The notes under the pieces were generated by a model. It was not told where the DNA came from and ran no database searches. It saw only the letters and a program-made list of their open reading frames with translations. A stretch of 64,000 nucleotides of DNA, taken from the NCBI RefSeq assembly GCF_024509555.1, contig NZ_JAMWEL010000008.1, forward strand, positions 26,398 to 90,397, in the 5' to 3' direction. The stretch's first letter is position 1. Every line of letters starts with the position of its first letter. The DNA comes from Streptococcus suis (GTDB taxonomy: Bacteria > Bacillota > Bacilli > Lactobacillales > Streptococcaceae). Both the position numbers and the translations under genes were made by a program. Below are positions 17,601-24,433 of this stretch, piece after piece.

Positions 17601-19969
17601 TTGATGTGTATGGGTCTAAGGCCTTTATTAATAAACTGATGCTACATTTTGAAGATGGTACGATTACTTACGATTGGCTTGTTAAAAAACAAGAGTTGAA
17701 TAATGGTGACCTTACAGAGTATTATGTAGTCGATAGAGATATTACCTATACACCAGAGAATTTGGTACAGAAGTCTAGACTTGATAGTTTGGTAGAACGC
17801 TTAGTTCCAGAGTTTTCAGGAGTAGATTACCGTTCGAAAGAAGTATTAGATGCTTTAGGTTTGACAGGATCGGAATCAGATTATGCGATCAAAGAACTTC
17901 TCTTCTTGAATGAATCATTTGCAAAAGTGAAATCAACTATTCGACAACAGCTAAAAGATTTACTGGTCTCAAATCGTGCAATTAGCTTAACCAGTCAGAC
18001 GATTGAGGATTATATGTTTGATTATATTTCCAAACATAAAGCTCAATTACTGCTTGGCTTAGCTTATATGGATCGTTGGTATTCTATTCGCTATGGAGAC
18101 ATAAATGCTCAAGAATGGATGGTGAAGAAACCAGATTTCTTTGGGAATCAAGTGAATTCCTTGGAACAGCTCATTAATTTGGGTAGTCTTGGTGCAGGAG
18201 GTTTGAAGCCAAATAACAACTTTGCTATTGGCAGTCAATTTATTGCAAAACCGGCTGTAGGTGGAAACCTATTTGACTATTTAGAGGCTTATCGTAAACG
18301 CTTCTTGCCAAATTCAACAGATAGCGACTGGTTTAAATCAGCAACAAAAGCAAATATCATAGAAACCAACTCGACGGTTGCTGAGGTACGGGCGAAACAA
18401 GAGGATGTCAATAATAAGCAATATTCGAATCGGTTCTATGATAAGCTGAAGAGTTCTACCTGGTCCTTTAAGGAAATGGCGCTCATTCTCTTAACCATGC
18501 CAAGTAGGGATATCTTTATCTTAACCGATATGGCCAATACAGTCATCGGTTCTTATGATAATCAATCTGGAACCAAGGAAGAGATTGAAGCAAGGATTGA
18601 AAAGACGGCTAAGGATTGGGCTAGCCATGCTGACTATCTCTACCGAATCTTACCAGAAGGTCATAAGGAAAAGATGATTCGGCAGATTATTACTTGGGAT
18701 ACGAAAAGGGTTAATGGTAGCTGGTATGATATTGAATCTCTAAGCAGTAGAAGTAAACGTTCATTTAAGTATTTCTACATGCCACTGGGTTATACTTATC
18801 CAATTGGTTACGGAGCCAACGCTCAGTCAGATTTAAGAAATATTTTCTATTTCAATGCAGATGTAACCAGTCGAGAAGGTAGTCGTGTCTATACACATGA
18901 ATTGACGCATGTCGCTGAGGATGACACGTTTTTATTAGGTCATGGTCGCCGAAGCAGTATGGATTTAGAAGCATACGCTAGAGGACTCTTTGAAACAATC
19001 AATTGGTTTGATCAAGACATTTTAGGGGTAAATAACATTTTTGATTTCTCTGAATATGAGAAGAGTTCCTATGGCCGTCGTTTGACCAACTTAAATCCTG
19101 AACGTTTCCAATCTACTAAGGATCTAGAGACCTACATGAAAGGTTACATGGATGTTCTGTATACCCTAGACTATCTTGAAGCAGAGGCAGTTTTGAACTT
19201 AGGTGGGGATCGTTCCTTGGACACTGCTAGGAGAAAATGGTTCAATAAGATGGGTACTCGAGATGAAAATGCTACTTGGATTGAGCAATTTGGACGGGCT
19301 AATCAGTATAACTCTATAGACGATTTAATTGATCAAGGAATGGTTTCTCGTCGATCTTATGATCCTGAAGGTCACGGATATAATTCGTATTTTGAACGAA
19401 ATTCTTACCATACGATAAACGCTCTAAACCCACTGTATGGTTCTCTAAATAACAATGGGGAAAGCCGAAATGAATTTGAATTCCGTAAGATTGCTTTCGA
19501 GTTATTAGCGGAAAAAGGGTATGAAAATGGATTTGTTCCTTATCTGTCTAATCAATATCAGTCAGAGTTAGGACAAGCAGACTCAGCTGGTCGTATCCGA
19601 GATGATCAGTTGATAGCTAAGATTACCGGAGGTGCATATTCAAATGCTGCCCAGTTCCGAAAAGAAATGTTTAAACGTAGGAGAGACATGTTAGAACAAC
19701 TGAAACCTGTGACTGTGATTGGTCAAGGCATTCAGAATGGAGATGGCTATTTCTACGGAAGTACGAAACAAATTCAGAACATTTCTGAAATGAGAGAATT
19801 AATGCGTGCAGCAGTTGAGTACGATGCTTATCGTTCACTATACTCTTCTCAGACCAGTGGATATTCACATAGACAATCCCACGTCTATAGCTTAAAAGCA
19901 GCAATTTTGAATGGCTATCTGCGCGAAACCAAGGACTTTAGGGAGTCTATCTATGTGACAAATCCATAA
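11606..19969 (+). CDS. Giant M26 (IgA1 protease/Zmp-type) zinc metalloprotease
   Basis: A 2787-residue surface protease. The ATG at 11606 is chosen over the upstream in-frame TTG (11585) because AGGAAAGGGG lies at 11591-11600. The order is: YSIRK-type signal (FSIRKLTVG, about residue 12); an N-terminal LPKTG (93-97) with membrane helices, the M26 layout in which the anchor precedes the enzyme; about eleven G5-like modules (about 300-1200), each ending near VGTKP; a helical segment (about 1260-1335); a Zmp N-domain from about 1420; GLUG-type repeats (about 1715-1780); and the catalytic domain with HELTH at 2431-2435 and a likely third ligand E2455. The M26 family cleaves human IgA1 or mucins; the substrate here is unknown. 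Two G5 modules are near-identical 360-bp repeats (12.50-13.15 kb). Confidence 0.93.
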   Translation: MSKFFYDRKKAFSIRKLTVGVVSLCIGSSLLVGQKALAAETLVTSSTKDIHFEYVLETELTKEERQLIQSSLPAELTETATYFVVYRPAKTALPKTGDGLASGLLVAAGGFIVLAVLATKNKKARILSMLYITATGLALPLLEVSAVESQALASYNQTITIRPGDSLPDGKLRLDGYEFVGYLVEEKPEVQSQARDEKTSLSNSSQIEEPKTDQETAEADQQVSTGQIGEKTDELVQPELIQTGQDQASQPAVEQISETVESQKLVDLPTESPVDEDKLRPVVEETKPSEETIPPPVVAVEEKLVTSIPAQAPSHLLPTIDFQVQNKVEETALEIPEEQIETNQLPLGQSRVEEGQAGSLRISYQEVMVDGQVVARNEIGREEIPSIPRKVYIGTGQVVEAEVTETTSVEETVQPTGAAVEEKLITTIPAQAPSHLLPTIDFQVQDRLEETTLGIPEERIETDELAVGQNRVEEGQAGSLRISYQEVLVDGQIVARKEISREEVPSTPKRTYIGTRRDEKYVAPEKLELPRAIIRTQEEEIAFERKEVSRDDWPLGKVEVVAGKNGKRLHTYAVIEGVETLLKTEVLEQAEAEVTYKGIKRPEMTTEEVVIAFTERVISDPEQYTDYRRIEVTGEQGLKRIHKENGQLVNEEIVKPAKEQVVRVGTKPIEGQVEKESLRTIDFTRRYESNDQLEYGQTRTRQTGQSGQEKVISTYQTIKGVEGKFLSSRTELIKQVQDEIIEVGTKPQVRIEQEEPVTEYVPAPDKERDVQTVLQEGHAKETTYRTIYNLDAASGRVTPIHLPGKVTHPGQVRRISVGTKPTVTKKTLPFSEEVVPNSTLYVGERVIVRPGRAGEEITTIHYTLNPRTGETSAGLPQIQEILPVAQVVQVGTKAVDRTMETVDNRDIAFKTEYLADPTLSYPQREELQAGNNGVERITTTRRYVRDQEVGEPTRVNEVVKVVQNRIIKVGTKPVVRSVETDFTRVYEADPNRSLNEQYTKQSGIKQETTYTKNYVLNTETGEVREQAETRQVTRFARQEIVQVGTRPTTETTSRVLPTRYEADNSRVHGQQHTRQQGRPEITTYTTTYSVDPRTGATQGVRDTGRVTDRGQEQIVQVGTRPVERTERVELSPITRQNAELAKGTENVIHEGSPTIRVYRTNYSVDPTTGQITTHSEVLVSETVGRAREVEIGTKELEQPVTPPTENEESCPIIPDNTDGGTCDAPTEAIEKPSSSDLECILNPTDQCWPEETEEVNQETVAQLRAKMNELRSYKTRVEGYEWQTYIDTVYKHSEDMIASGDPANIRTQLEVIQDDIDFIVDLLTELGNPDVLIETDANSGPSLKFEVMAKPVNIPTDANSSPSRRNEETTSPDPTNSGETTEPSSPDNPPVTPIPEPEQPRPGIPDTPDTTETETPIDVDIDSLPKPTMFIRKVDIQKDAHKAIIHYILEDPADRFEGGQAYLFVNDEIVSTATLRRQNGRVQAEFTDLKPNVDYLVRTDLTYSGTSESLVDSLADEASIEIEERQLQIKNIDRVELWKFENGKASIQRELATKPTNLTTYFAKVISNQQKEILLPISQVELVTENGEQFYSVTASLDNLVEEQSTSHSYRPGLTFRVAKQKTSTSIGTYTDFASLIQAIQERPWDTFTLGADLTAYSVNIADRESYITNPFSGRLNGAGYTIYDLEAPLFKKTTGQIENLNLKDVAINQKDKREIGALAKEAGGGRIEQISVEGTVIGGNQVGGLLGSVINTQVSNITVKGRVSSQSTDLSDNYLGGLAGWIGTGGQVQKVSTDVQLSTNSSRARVGGIVGQMEYANSFVKKAYAKGSISAPKNLNSEIGGIVGIIAGVSNSIIDDVVSAVSVPNGRKVYHSVTDTSSQVGKIYTVEEEATGQDNEGQVRLQVSQVENLLREFGIQKVSVQLPNEQESSAKFDIDYSLHPHYQESRKLAYENMEKLLPFFTKDVIIQQANRLSMTDSLVTKKLLDAVPFDAQQNRPVFDVYGSKAFINKLMLHFEDGTITYDWLVKKQELNNGDLTEYYVVDRDITYTPENLVQKSRLDSLVERLVPEFSGVDYRSKEVLDALGLTGSESDYAIKELLFLNESFAKVKSTIRQQLKDLLVSNRAISLTSQTIEDYMFDYISKHKAQLLLGLAYMDRWYSIRYGDINAQEWMVKKPDFFGNQVNSLEQLINLGSLGAGGLKPNNNFAIGSQFIAKPAVGGNLFDYLEAYRKRFLPNSTDSDWFKSATKANIIETNSTVAEVRAKQEDVNNKQYSNRFYDKLKSSTWSFKEMALILLTMPSRDIFILTDMANTVIGSYDNQSGTKEEIEARIEKTAKDWASHADYLYRILPEGHKEKMIRQIITWDTKRVNGSWYDIESLSSRSKRSFKYFYMPLGYTYPIGYGANAQSDLRNIFYFNADVTSREGSRVYTHELTHVAEDDTFLLGHGRRSSMDLEAYARGLFETINWFDQDILGVNNIFDFSEYEKSSYGRRLTNLNPERFQSTKDLETYMKGYMDVLYTLDYLEAEAVLNLGGDRSLDTARRKWFNKMGTRDENATWIEQFGRANQYNSIDDLIDQGMVSRRSYDPEGHGYNSYFERNSYHTINALNPLYGSLNNNGESRNEFEFRKIAFELLAEKGYENGFVPYLSNQYQSELGQADSAGRIRDDQLIAKITGGAYSNAAQFRKEMFKRRRDMLEQLKPVTVIGQGIQNGDGYFYGSTKQIQNISEMRELMRAAVEYDAYRSLYSSQTSGYSHRQSHVYSLKAAILNGYLRETKDFRESIYVTNP
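12500..13155 (+). repeat. Tandem 360-bp duplication inside the M26 protease gene
   Basis: The segment beginning near 12500 recurs 360 bases later: the identical 50-base block that includes CCAGCTCAAGCC starts at 12530 and at 12890. Each unit encodes one 120-residue linker plus G5-like module. The high identity suggests recent duplication or gene conversion. Confidence 0.85.
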
Positions 19970-19997
19970 TTGCTATATAGTTTAGTCATTAAGAAAT

Positions 19998-20286
19998 GGG
20001 AGTGGGAAAGAACTCTGTCATTCATAGAAGAGTTCGTCAACAATTTTTCGTTTTAAGTTGTTGAGCTGAAACAGTCTATCCCCAGACTGTTTCACTCCCA
20101 CCCCCGCATAGCTCCAACAGTCAGAGTAGTGACTGTTGGAGGTTGGAAATGAAGCGAACTCTGTTCGCATCAGTCGTAATGGTCAGATTTGGAGTATAAA
20201 ACACGAACAAATCTGCCAATCAACCACTGCGCTGAGATGTTGACACTAACTTTGAGAAGTGGTGTTGGGCTTTTTGTCCAGCCTCT
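19998..20286. repeat. Modular S. suis-type intergenic repeat, long copy
   Basis: Shares its start (GGGAGTGGGAAAGAACTC) and its last 110 bases with the copy at 9560-9728 but carries extra modules. Several are perfect hairpins: GAAACAGTCT with AGACTGTTTC; CTCCAACAGTCA with TGACTGTTGGAG (12 bp); GCGAAC with GTTCGC; and CAACAA with TTGTTG. The outer GGGAGT pairs with ACTCCC. It lies just after the M26 gene and may act as its terminator, although no long T run is present. Nothing coding is seen from 19970 to 20685. Confidence 0.85.
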
Positions 20287-20381
20287 GTTCAGGAAAACAG
20301 TGGGCAGGTTTGTTCACTGTTTTCATTTTGTTATTCTATATTGATAAACGAACGATATTCGCTTTACACTATCCGAAATAC

Positions 20382-20408
20382 TTGCATTTTTTCGGGGGGG
20401 GGTATAAT
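20382..20408 (+). promoter_or_regulatory. Promoter with a nine-G spacer tract before the sRNA candidate
   Basis: The -10 is a perfect TATAAT (20403-20408). The best -35 is TTGCAT (20382-20387). The spacer is 15 bases and is made of five T, one C and nine consecutive G (20394-20402), ending against the -10. The spacing is two bases short of optimal, and slippage in the G tract would change it directly. The -35 match is only moderate (TTG of TTGACA), so promoter strength is uncertain. Confidence 0.6.
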
Positions 20409-20414
20409 ATATAT

Positions 20415-20618
20415 TCAGGATAGGATTTGTCCTGATAAGCCGTTTGGATACTAGCTACTGGAATAACTTGATGATTTCAGTACAGTATCTGAGAAAACGG
20501 TGATACAACAGGAAACCAAACTTTCCTTCCTTTCTTAATTATTCTACACCCCGCATAGAAAATTCAAGTTTGGTCTTTCTAAAACAGTGAATATCGCCAT
20601 ATTCACTGTTTTCTTTTT
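20415..20618 (+). ncRNA. Structured small RNA candidate, about 200 nt
   Basis: It has a promoter upstream, no open frame, and a perfect terminator at its end. Hairpin A pairs 20416-20420 with 20430-20434. Hairpin B (20440-20500) is long and interrupted: CCGTTT/AAACGG, GATACT/AGTATC and TACTG/CAGTA all pair in register. Hairpin C pairs ACCAAACTT (20515-20523) with AAGTTTGGT (20566-20574) around a 42-base loop that begins TCCTTCCTTTCTT, complementary to Shine-Dalgarno sequences. The terminator stem is 20581-20612. A trans-acting, RBS-blocking RNA is the inferred role. A 6S-like RNA is an alternative because of the size and long interrupted hairpin, but I could not match 6S features. Confidence 0.6.
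20581..20618 (+). terminator. Perfect 14-bp terminator of the sRNA candidate
   Basis: 20581-20594 pairs perfectly with 20599-20612 around a 4-base CGCC loop, followed by CTTTTT. It also insulates phoH from upstream transcription. Confidence 0.92.
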
Positions 20619-20647
20619 ACCTCGAAAATTCAGTTGGTGGAAAATTT

Positions 20648-20656
20648 TGGTATAAT
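20648..20656 (+). promoter_or_regulatory. Extended -10 promoter of phoH
   Basis: TGG-TATAAT, a TGn extended -10 with a perfect hexamer, 29 bases before the TTG start codon. No consensus -35 at the right distance. Confidence 0.7.
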
Positions 20657-20685
20657 AATAGAAAAGCTACCAAAGGAGAAGTTTC

Positions 20686-21708
20686 TTGCAAGAACATTCG
20701 ATTGATATTCATTTAAAACACCCAGATGATTTATTTAGCCTTTTTGGGTCCAATGAGCGTCACCTGCGATTGATGGAGCAGGAATTGGGGGTTGTTATCC
20801 ATGCACGGACAGAAGTTGTGCAAGTCATCGGTCAGGAAACTCAGGTGGAGCAAGCTCGCCTGGTTATTCAGTCCCTCTTAGTCTTGGTTAATCGAGGCCT
20901 GGTCATCAATACGCCTGATGTGGTCACGGCTATTTCCATGGTCAAAAATGATGAGATTGAGAAATTCGTTGCCCTCTATGAAGAAGAGATTATCAAGGAC
21001 AACTATGGCAAACCCATTCGCGTAAAGACCCTTGGACAAAAACTCTACGTGGATAGCGTTAAGCGTCATGATATCGTGTTTGGGATTGGTCCTGCTGGTA
21101 CAGGTAAGACCTTCTTGGCAGTTACTCTCGCTGTAACCGCCCTCAAGCGGGGCCAGGTCAAGAGGATTGTCCTGACACGTCCTGCGGTAGAAGCAGGCGA
21201 AAGTTTAGGCTTTTTGCCAGGGGACTTAAAAGAAAAAGTAGATCCATATCTACGTCCGGTTTATGATGCCCTTTATCAGATTTTGGGCAAGGAGCAGACC
21301 ACGCGCCTAATGGAGCGGGAGATTATCGAGATTGCACCGCTGGCCTATATGCGGGGGCGGACCTTGGAAGATGCCTTTGTCATCTTGGATGAGGCGCAAA
21401 ACACCACCATTATGCAGATGAAGATGTTCCTGACCCGTCTGGGCTTTAACTCCAAGATGATTGTCAATGGGGATATTAGTCAGATTGACCTGCCGCGCAA
21501 GGTTAAATCAGGTTTGATTGATGCGACGGAGAAGTTGAGCAAAATACCGCAGATTGATTTCGTGCATTTTTCAGCCAAGGATGTGGTTCGCCATCCAGTC
21601 GTTGCCCAGATTATCAATGCCTATGAGCAGGAGGCACTGGCTGCAGATGGGCGAGCAAGTTTTGAGACGATTGGGGAGCTGAAGAAAGAGCAAGATGCGG
21701 AGGAGTAA
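20686..21708 (+). CDS. phoH: PhoH family ATPase
   Basis: A 340-residue PhoH/PhoL-type cytoplasmic ATPase, a family linked to RNA metabolism together with the endoribonuclease YbeY. It starts at TTG, fixed by AAGGAG seven bases upstream and by the absence of a better start. A KH-like N-terminal region (about 1-110) is followed by the P-loop domain with Walker A GPAGTGKT (about 139-146) and Walker B FVILDEAQN (about 231-239). The unusual TTG codon may lower translation. PepO follows after 60 bases with no terminator between them. Confidence 0.93.
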   Translation: MQEHSIDIHLKHPDDLFSLFGSNERHLRLMEQELGVVIHARTEVVQVIGQETQVEQARLVIQSLLVLVNRGLVINTPDVVTAISMVKNDEIEKFVALYEEEIIKDNYGKPIRVKTLGQKLYVDSVKRHDIVFGIGPAGTGKTFLAVTLAVTALKRGQVKRIVLTRPAVEAGESLGFLPGDLKEKVDPYLRPVYDALYQILGKEQTTRLMEREIIEIAPLAYMRGRTLEDAFVILDEAQNTTIMQMKMFLTRLGFNSKMIVNGDISQIDLPRKVKSGLIDATEKLSKIPQIDFVHFSAKDVVRHPVVAQIINAYEQEALAADGRASFETIGELKKEQDAEE

Positions 21709-21768
21709 TTATTTTCTGCATCTTTGCCTGTCGAAATAGTTTGTGGAAAACAAGTGAGGGGGTGACGC

Positions 21769-23784
21769 GTGATAAAACAAGGTCTACTGAGATTGGTTTT
21801 ACTTGGTTTTGTCTGTCTCTTAGCTGCCTGCTGTGGTCAGAAAATAGGAGATGACCAAGCACAAGTTGAAAAAGCAGAACCGACTATCCAAACTAATTTT
21901 TATCAAGCTATAAATAGGGACTGGTTAAATGGTGGTTGGTTATCAAGTGGTACACCATTCTACAATGAGTTTACAAGATTGCAAATGGAAGTAGATGAGC
22001 AATTAAAATTGGATTTTGACAAAATGGTAGCTGGTCAGCTAGAGCCTCAGTCTGAGGATTTAGTAGAATTTATCAAGTTGTATCAGCAAGGTCTTGATTT
22101 TACCAAAAGGGAAGAAGATGGTGTCAAAGTAGCTAGAATGATACTGGATGAAATGATGGGAATTGCTTCGTTTTCCGATCTGAAATCGCTTAGCCAAGAT
22201 TGGATTCGTAAGGACTATCCATTGCCCTATGGTCTTGATGTGATTGCCAATCCACGAAACACATCTGAAAGAATGCTAATTTTGCTACCACCTCAGACGA
22301 TTCTACCTGATAAGTCCTACTATGAAGACAGGACTGTTCATGAGAAACTCATGGATTCTTATCGTATATCTGCGAGACATATTTTGGAAAAATGTGGCTA
22401 CCCAGCCGAGGAGGCCACTGCTTTGGTTGAAGGTGCCATTGCTTTTGACAATCGACTCGTTGGCACTCTACCAGCTAGTGAGAATGTGCATAGTGATTGG
22501 GGTCCGGTGAACGCAGAAGAACTTAGAACATTCTCACAGGTCAAAAACTACTCTCCGGCTTTATCGATTGAAGAACAATTAGTAGGACTGGTAGGATTGG
22601 AACCGGAGGAAGTTTATGTTTCTAATCCAAGCTATTTTGAACAATTATCCCAATTTATCAAGGAAGAAAATTTCTCAGAATATCGATCATGGGCCTTGGT
22701 TAGCCAAGCAATGAAGTTAGCTCCCTATTTGACTGGGGAAATCATGCAGACAGCTGGGAGATTTCATGCAGAAGTCCAAGGAGTTTCAGCCTCCTATCCA
22801 AATGATTACATGACTTATCTGGATGTGACTGGAATGTTCAAGGAAAGCTTGGGTGTTTATTATGGTCATAACTATGCCGATGAAACGGACTTACTTGCCA
22901 TTCAGGAAATGGCTGAGGCAATCTCTAGGACCTATCAGGAAAGGATTCTAGCCAATGATTGGCTCAGTCAAACCACCAAGCAAGCTGCAATTAAAAAATT
23001 AGAAAATATCACTTATCATATCGGCTATCCAAGGGAGTTGAACGACTGGACCAAGTCATTAAAGGTGCGTGAAGACTTGTCTTACATTGAAAATGTTTTG
23101 GCTATTACGATTCAAGCTAGAACAGGAGTTTTCGAGCGTTATAGTCAGCCAATAGATAGACAAACTTGGGCTAGCAATGTATCGGCAAGTGAAGTAACAG
23201 CCGCCTATGCTCCTAGTCAGAATGCTATTTATATTCCGGCGGCTATTTTACAAGCTCCCTATTATGACAAAAATCAATCTGTAGCCGAGAATTATGGCGG
23301 GATTGGCAAAATTATCGCTCATGAGTTTGTTCATGCCTTTGATACCACAGGAGCAAATTTTGATGAGACTGGTAGTCTAAAAGACTGGTGGACAGAGCGA
23401 GATAGACTAGCGTTTGAAGAAAAAAATCAAGCCCTAGTAGACTTGTTTGATGGTCTGGAAGTTTATGGTGGTAGAGTAGATGGTCACTTAACCTTGTCTG
23501 AAAATCTTGCGGATTTGGGAGGAATACAGATTGCCTTGGCTACGCTTAAAAAAGAAGAACCGTCAGCTAATCTAAAAGAATTTTTTGAGCACTATGCCCG
23601 TAGCCGTCGAGAAATGGTTGCGGTTGATTATGGCCGTTATCAACTTCAGGTAGACACGCATTCTCCTGAGGAATTTCGGGTCAATCTCCAATTACAGCAA
23701 ATGGATGATTTTTATAAAGTCTACCATATTCAAGAAGGTGACCCAATGTATAGGGCACCCGAGGAGAGAGTGGTTATTTGGTAA
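21769..23784 (+). CDS. pepO: PepO-like M13 zinc endopeptidase, predicted lipoprotein
   Basis: A 671-residue neprilysin-family peptidase that cleaves oligopeptides. It starts at GTG behind a G-rich ribosome binding site. The N-terminus is a lipoprotein signal ending LLAAC (lipobox, about residues 17-21), so this copy is predicted to be lipid-anchored outside the cell. The catalytic set is intact: HEFVH at 518-522 and ENLAD at 578-582 supply the zinc ligands, and the C-terminal VNLQLQQMDDFYKVY segment is typical of M13. Streptococcal PepO proteins without signal peptides are also known, so the lipobox is worth noting. It probably belongs to the phoH transcript. Confidence 0.93.
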   Translation: MIKQGLLRLVLLGFVCLLAACCGQKIGDDQAQVEKAEPTIQTNFYQAINRDWLNGGWLSSGTPFYNEFTRLQMEVDEQLKLDFDKMVAGQLEPQSEDLVEFIKLYQQGLDFTKREEDGVKVARMILDEMMGIASFSDLKSLSQDWIRKDYPLPYGLDVIANPRNTSERMLILLPPQTILPDKSYYEDRTVHEKLMDSYRISARHILEKCGYPAEEATALVEGAIAFDNRLVGTLPASENVHSDWGPVNAEELRTFSQVKNYSPALSIEEQLVGLVGLEPEEVYVSNPSYFEQLSQFIKEENFSEYRSWALVSQAMKLAPYLTGEIMQTAGRFHAEVQGVSASYPNDYMTYLDVTGMFKESLGVYYGHNYADETDLLAIQEMAEAISRTYQERILANDWLSQTTKQAAIKKLENITYHIGYPRELNDWTKSLKVREDLSYIENVLAITIQARTGVFERYSQPIDRQTWASNVSASEVTAAYAPSQNAIYIPAAILQAPYYDKNQSVAENYGGIGKIIAHEFVHAFDTTGANFDETGSLKDWWTERDRLAFEEKNQALVDLFDGLEVYGGRVDGHLTLSENLADLGGIQIALATLKKEEPSANLKEFFEHYARSRREMVAVDYGRYQLQVDTHSPEEFRVNLQLQQMDDFYKVYHIQEGDPMYRAPEERVVIW

Positions 23785-23851
23785 AGGAAAGGTAGCAATC
23801 TATGATGGGCTCACCTATTCCAAGATGAATGTTGATAATGAAGGATGCTTT

Positions 23852-24349
23852 ATGACTATTTCCAATTTTTCCACCAGATTTCAAGTCCGAAAGCTAACTG
23901 AAGCTGACTTAGAGCAGGTTTTAGCTCTCTACCAGACCAATCCTCTTTATTTTGAGCATTTTCCACCTTTACCAAGTCTGGAAAGCCTGGCCAATGACCT
24001 GGTCGATTGTCCACCTGGGAAGTCCTTGTCGGACAAGTATTTTCTGGGTTTCTGGGAGCATAATCGCTTGGTGGCCATACTTGACTTGATTGACGGTTAT
24101 CCAACTGCGGAGATTGCCTACATTGGACTGTTTATGGTAGATGCCAATCTCTCTGGTCAAGATCTTGGTTCAAGAATAATGGCAGAGCTCCTGTCTCAGT
24201 TAGCAACTTACTTCAAAAAGGTGCGTCTAGGCTATGTAGAAAGCAATCCCCAGTCCAGTTATTTTTGGTCCAAAGTTGGATTTTGTCCCACTGGAGAGAT
24301 AAAAGAAATGGCAGGTAGGCGGATTGTTTTGTCAGAATACGATTTATAA
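23852..24349 (+). CDS. GNAT family N-acetyltransferase
   Basis: A 165-residue acetyl-CoA-dependent acetyltransferase. The start at 23852 is chosen because AAGGA (23841-23845) sits seven bases before it; an in-frame ATG also exists at 23825. The acetyl-CoA-binding motif A is seen as LFMVDANLSGQDLGSRIM (about residues 97-114). The C-terminal part SNPQSSYFWSKVGFCPTGE is the usual final strand-helix. The substrate cannot be told from the sequence. It follows pepO by 67 bases and ends shortly before the hairpin at 24392-24429. Confidence 0.85.
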   Translation: MTISNFSTRFQVRKLTEADLEQVLALYQTNPLYFEHFPPLPSLESLANDLVDCPPGKSLSDKYFLGFWEHNRLVAILDLIDGYPTAEIAYIGLFMVDANLSGQDLGSRIMAELLSQLATYFKKVRLGYVESNPQSSYFWSKVGFCPTGEIKEMAGRRIVLSEYDL

Positions 24350-24390
24350 GGAAACATACACTCAATCAAATTACTCCGACCATTACAAAA

Positions 24391-24431
24391 AAATAGGAAT
24401 TCTCCTGAATTTTTGGGAGAATTCCTATTTT
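24391..24431. terminator. Bidirectional terminator at the left edge of the IS remnant
   Basis: A perfect 14-bp stem (24392-24405 with 24416-24429) with flanking A and T runs. It serves the GNAT gene on plus and may come from the end of the IS element. Confidence 0.8.
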
Positions 24432-24433
24432 TC

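Noticed and set aside
20415..20618. tmRNA, RNase P RNA, CiaR-type csRNA or 6S RNA identity
   Set aside because: No tRNA-like end, no RNase P core motifs and no TTTAAG-N5-TTTAAG box upstream. A 6S assignment could not be supported by recognised conserved bases, so it was left as an unnamed candidate.
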